6,644 nucleotides of DNA from Chitinophagales bacterium (lineage in GTDB: Bacteria > Bacteroidota > Bacteroidia > Chitinophagales > UBA10324), in contig JACCZV010000208.1 in assembly GCA_013695775.1 (NCBI GenBank), positions 1 to 6,644 on the forward strand, written 5' to 3'. Position 1 is the stretch's first letter. Every line of letters begins with the position of its first letter. The position numbers and the translations under genes were made by a program. Of the stretch, positions 6,442 to 6,644 are shown piece by piece. The notes beneath the pieces are model-generated. The model saw only the letters and a list, made by a program, of their open reading frames with translations. It did no database searches and had not been told where the DNA came from.

Positions 6442-6644
6442 TCACTCTACTGACTCAATAAGCACCGTCACATTGTTCTTCAGCACCTCTACAAAACCGC
6501 TCTTCACTGAAAAGAAAAGTTCCTCTTTGTTATTCCGCACTTTAATCTGCCCGGCTTTTAAAGAGGAAATCAACGGAGCATGGTTGTTAAGCACCTGAAA
6601 GGCGCCGGCCGTTCCGGGAAAGGAAACTGCAACAGCTTCGCCAC
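6442..6644 (-). CDS. atpC: F1F0 ATP synthase epsilon subunit (C-terminal part, partial)
   Basis: On the - strand the frame runs from the window edge to a TGA at 6444-6442 and gives 66 residues. It contains VSFPGTAGAFQVLNNHAPLI, the conserved beta-sandwich stretch of the epsilon subunit that sits on the central stalk of F1, followed by LKAGQIKV and a closing FSVKSGFVEVLKNNVTVLIE. The start lies beyond the window; about 15-20 N-terminal residues are probably missing. The protein ends right after the beta-sandwich, so the C-terminal helical hairpin found in the E. coli protein is absent. I recall short forms of this kind in Bacteroidota and Chlorobi, so this is probably natural and not a truncation. 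The gene converges on the kinase gene; in this phylum atpC usually follows atpD, which would lie to the right of the window. Confidence 0.92.
   Translation of the reverse strand, partial: GEAVAVSFPGTAGAFQVLNNHAPLISSLKAGQIKVRNNKEELFFSVKSGFVEVLKNNVTVLIESVE

Noticed and set aside
6424..6446. AGTGA/TCACT dyad around TAAGCTTA as a bidirectional terminator between phoR and atpC
   Set aside because: The stem is only five pairs with a long loop and lacks a T-run on either strand.
6344..6598. 84-residue + strand frame overlapping the kinase end and atpC
   Set aside because: It lies out of frame over the kinase C-terminus and antisense to a recognisable epsilon subunit, and shows no family motif.
1..6644. 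Any CRISPR array, tRNA, rRNA, transposase or defence gene
   Set aside because: None was seen; every long frame is explained by Pst/Pho or ATP synthase genes, and no evenly spaced direct repeats are present.

Overview
The window is a phosphate-uptake and phosphate-signalling locus. It reads pstS (5'-truncated by the window edge)-pstC-pstA-pstB-phoU-response regulator (PhoB type), all on the + strand. A 401-base non-coding gap follows, then a PhoR-type sensor histidine kinase on the + strand. The last 203 bases hold the C-terminal end of a convergent atpC gene (ATP synthase epsilon subunit) on the - strand.

The likely source is a Bacteroidota bacterium. Most starts lack a Shine-Dalgarno sequence. 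The kinase looks like the small, loop-poor, PAS-less PhoR-like kinases of that phylum. The epsilon subunit stops right after the beta-sandwich domain, as in short Bacteroidota/Chlorobi forms. Base composition is moderately AT-rich by eye. This assignment is inferred from memory of families, not from a search, and nothing here fixes the genus.

Layout: 3-956 pstS, partial; 966-1928 pstC; 1928-2785 pstA (1-base overlap with pstC); 2782-3549 pstB (4-base overlap with pstA); 3565-4260 phoU; 4304-4981 phoB-like regulator; 4982-5382 non-coding, with a GC-richer patch and a degenerate inverted repeat; 5383-6432 phoR-like kinase; 6442-6644 atpC, partial, convergent with phoR across 9 bases. Genes pstS to the regulator are so closely packed that one transcript is likely. 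The kinase may have its own promoter.

How the genes work together, from knowledge of the families: PstS captures periplasmic phosphate, PstC and PstA form the membrane channel, and PstB hydrolyses ATP to drive import. PhoU reports the transporter state to the kinase, and the kinase and regulator control phosphate-starvation genes, probably including this operon.

I found no new system. This is a conserved housekeeping locus with intact, canonical catalytic motifs. The points most worth a second look are the split between regulator and kinase, the kinase's lack of any evident PAS or periplasmic sensing domain, the repeat-like content of the gap, and the short epsilon subunit.
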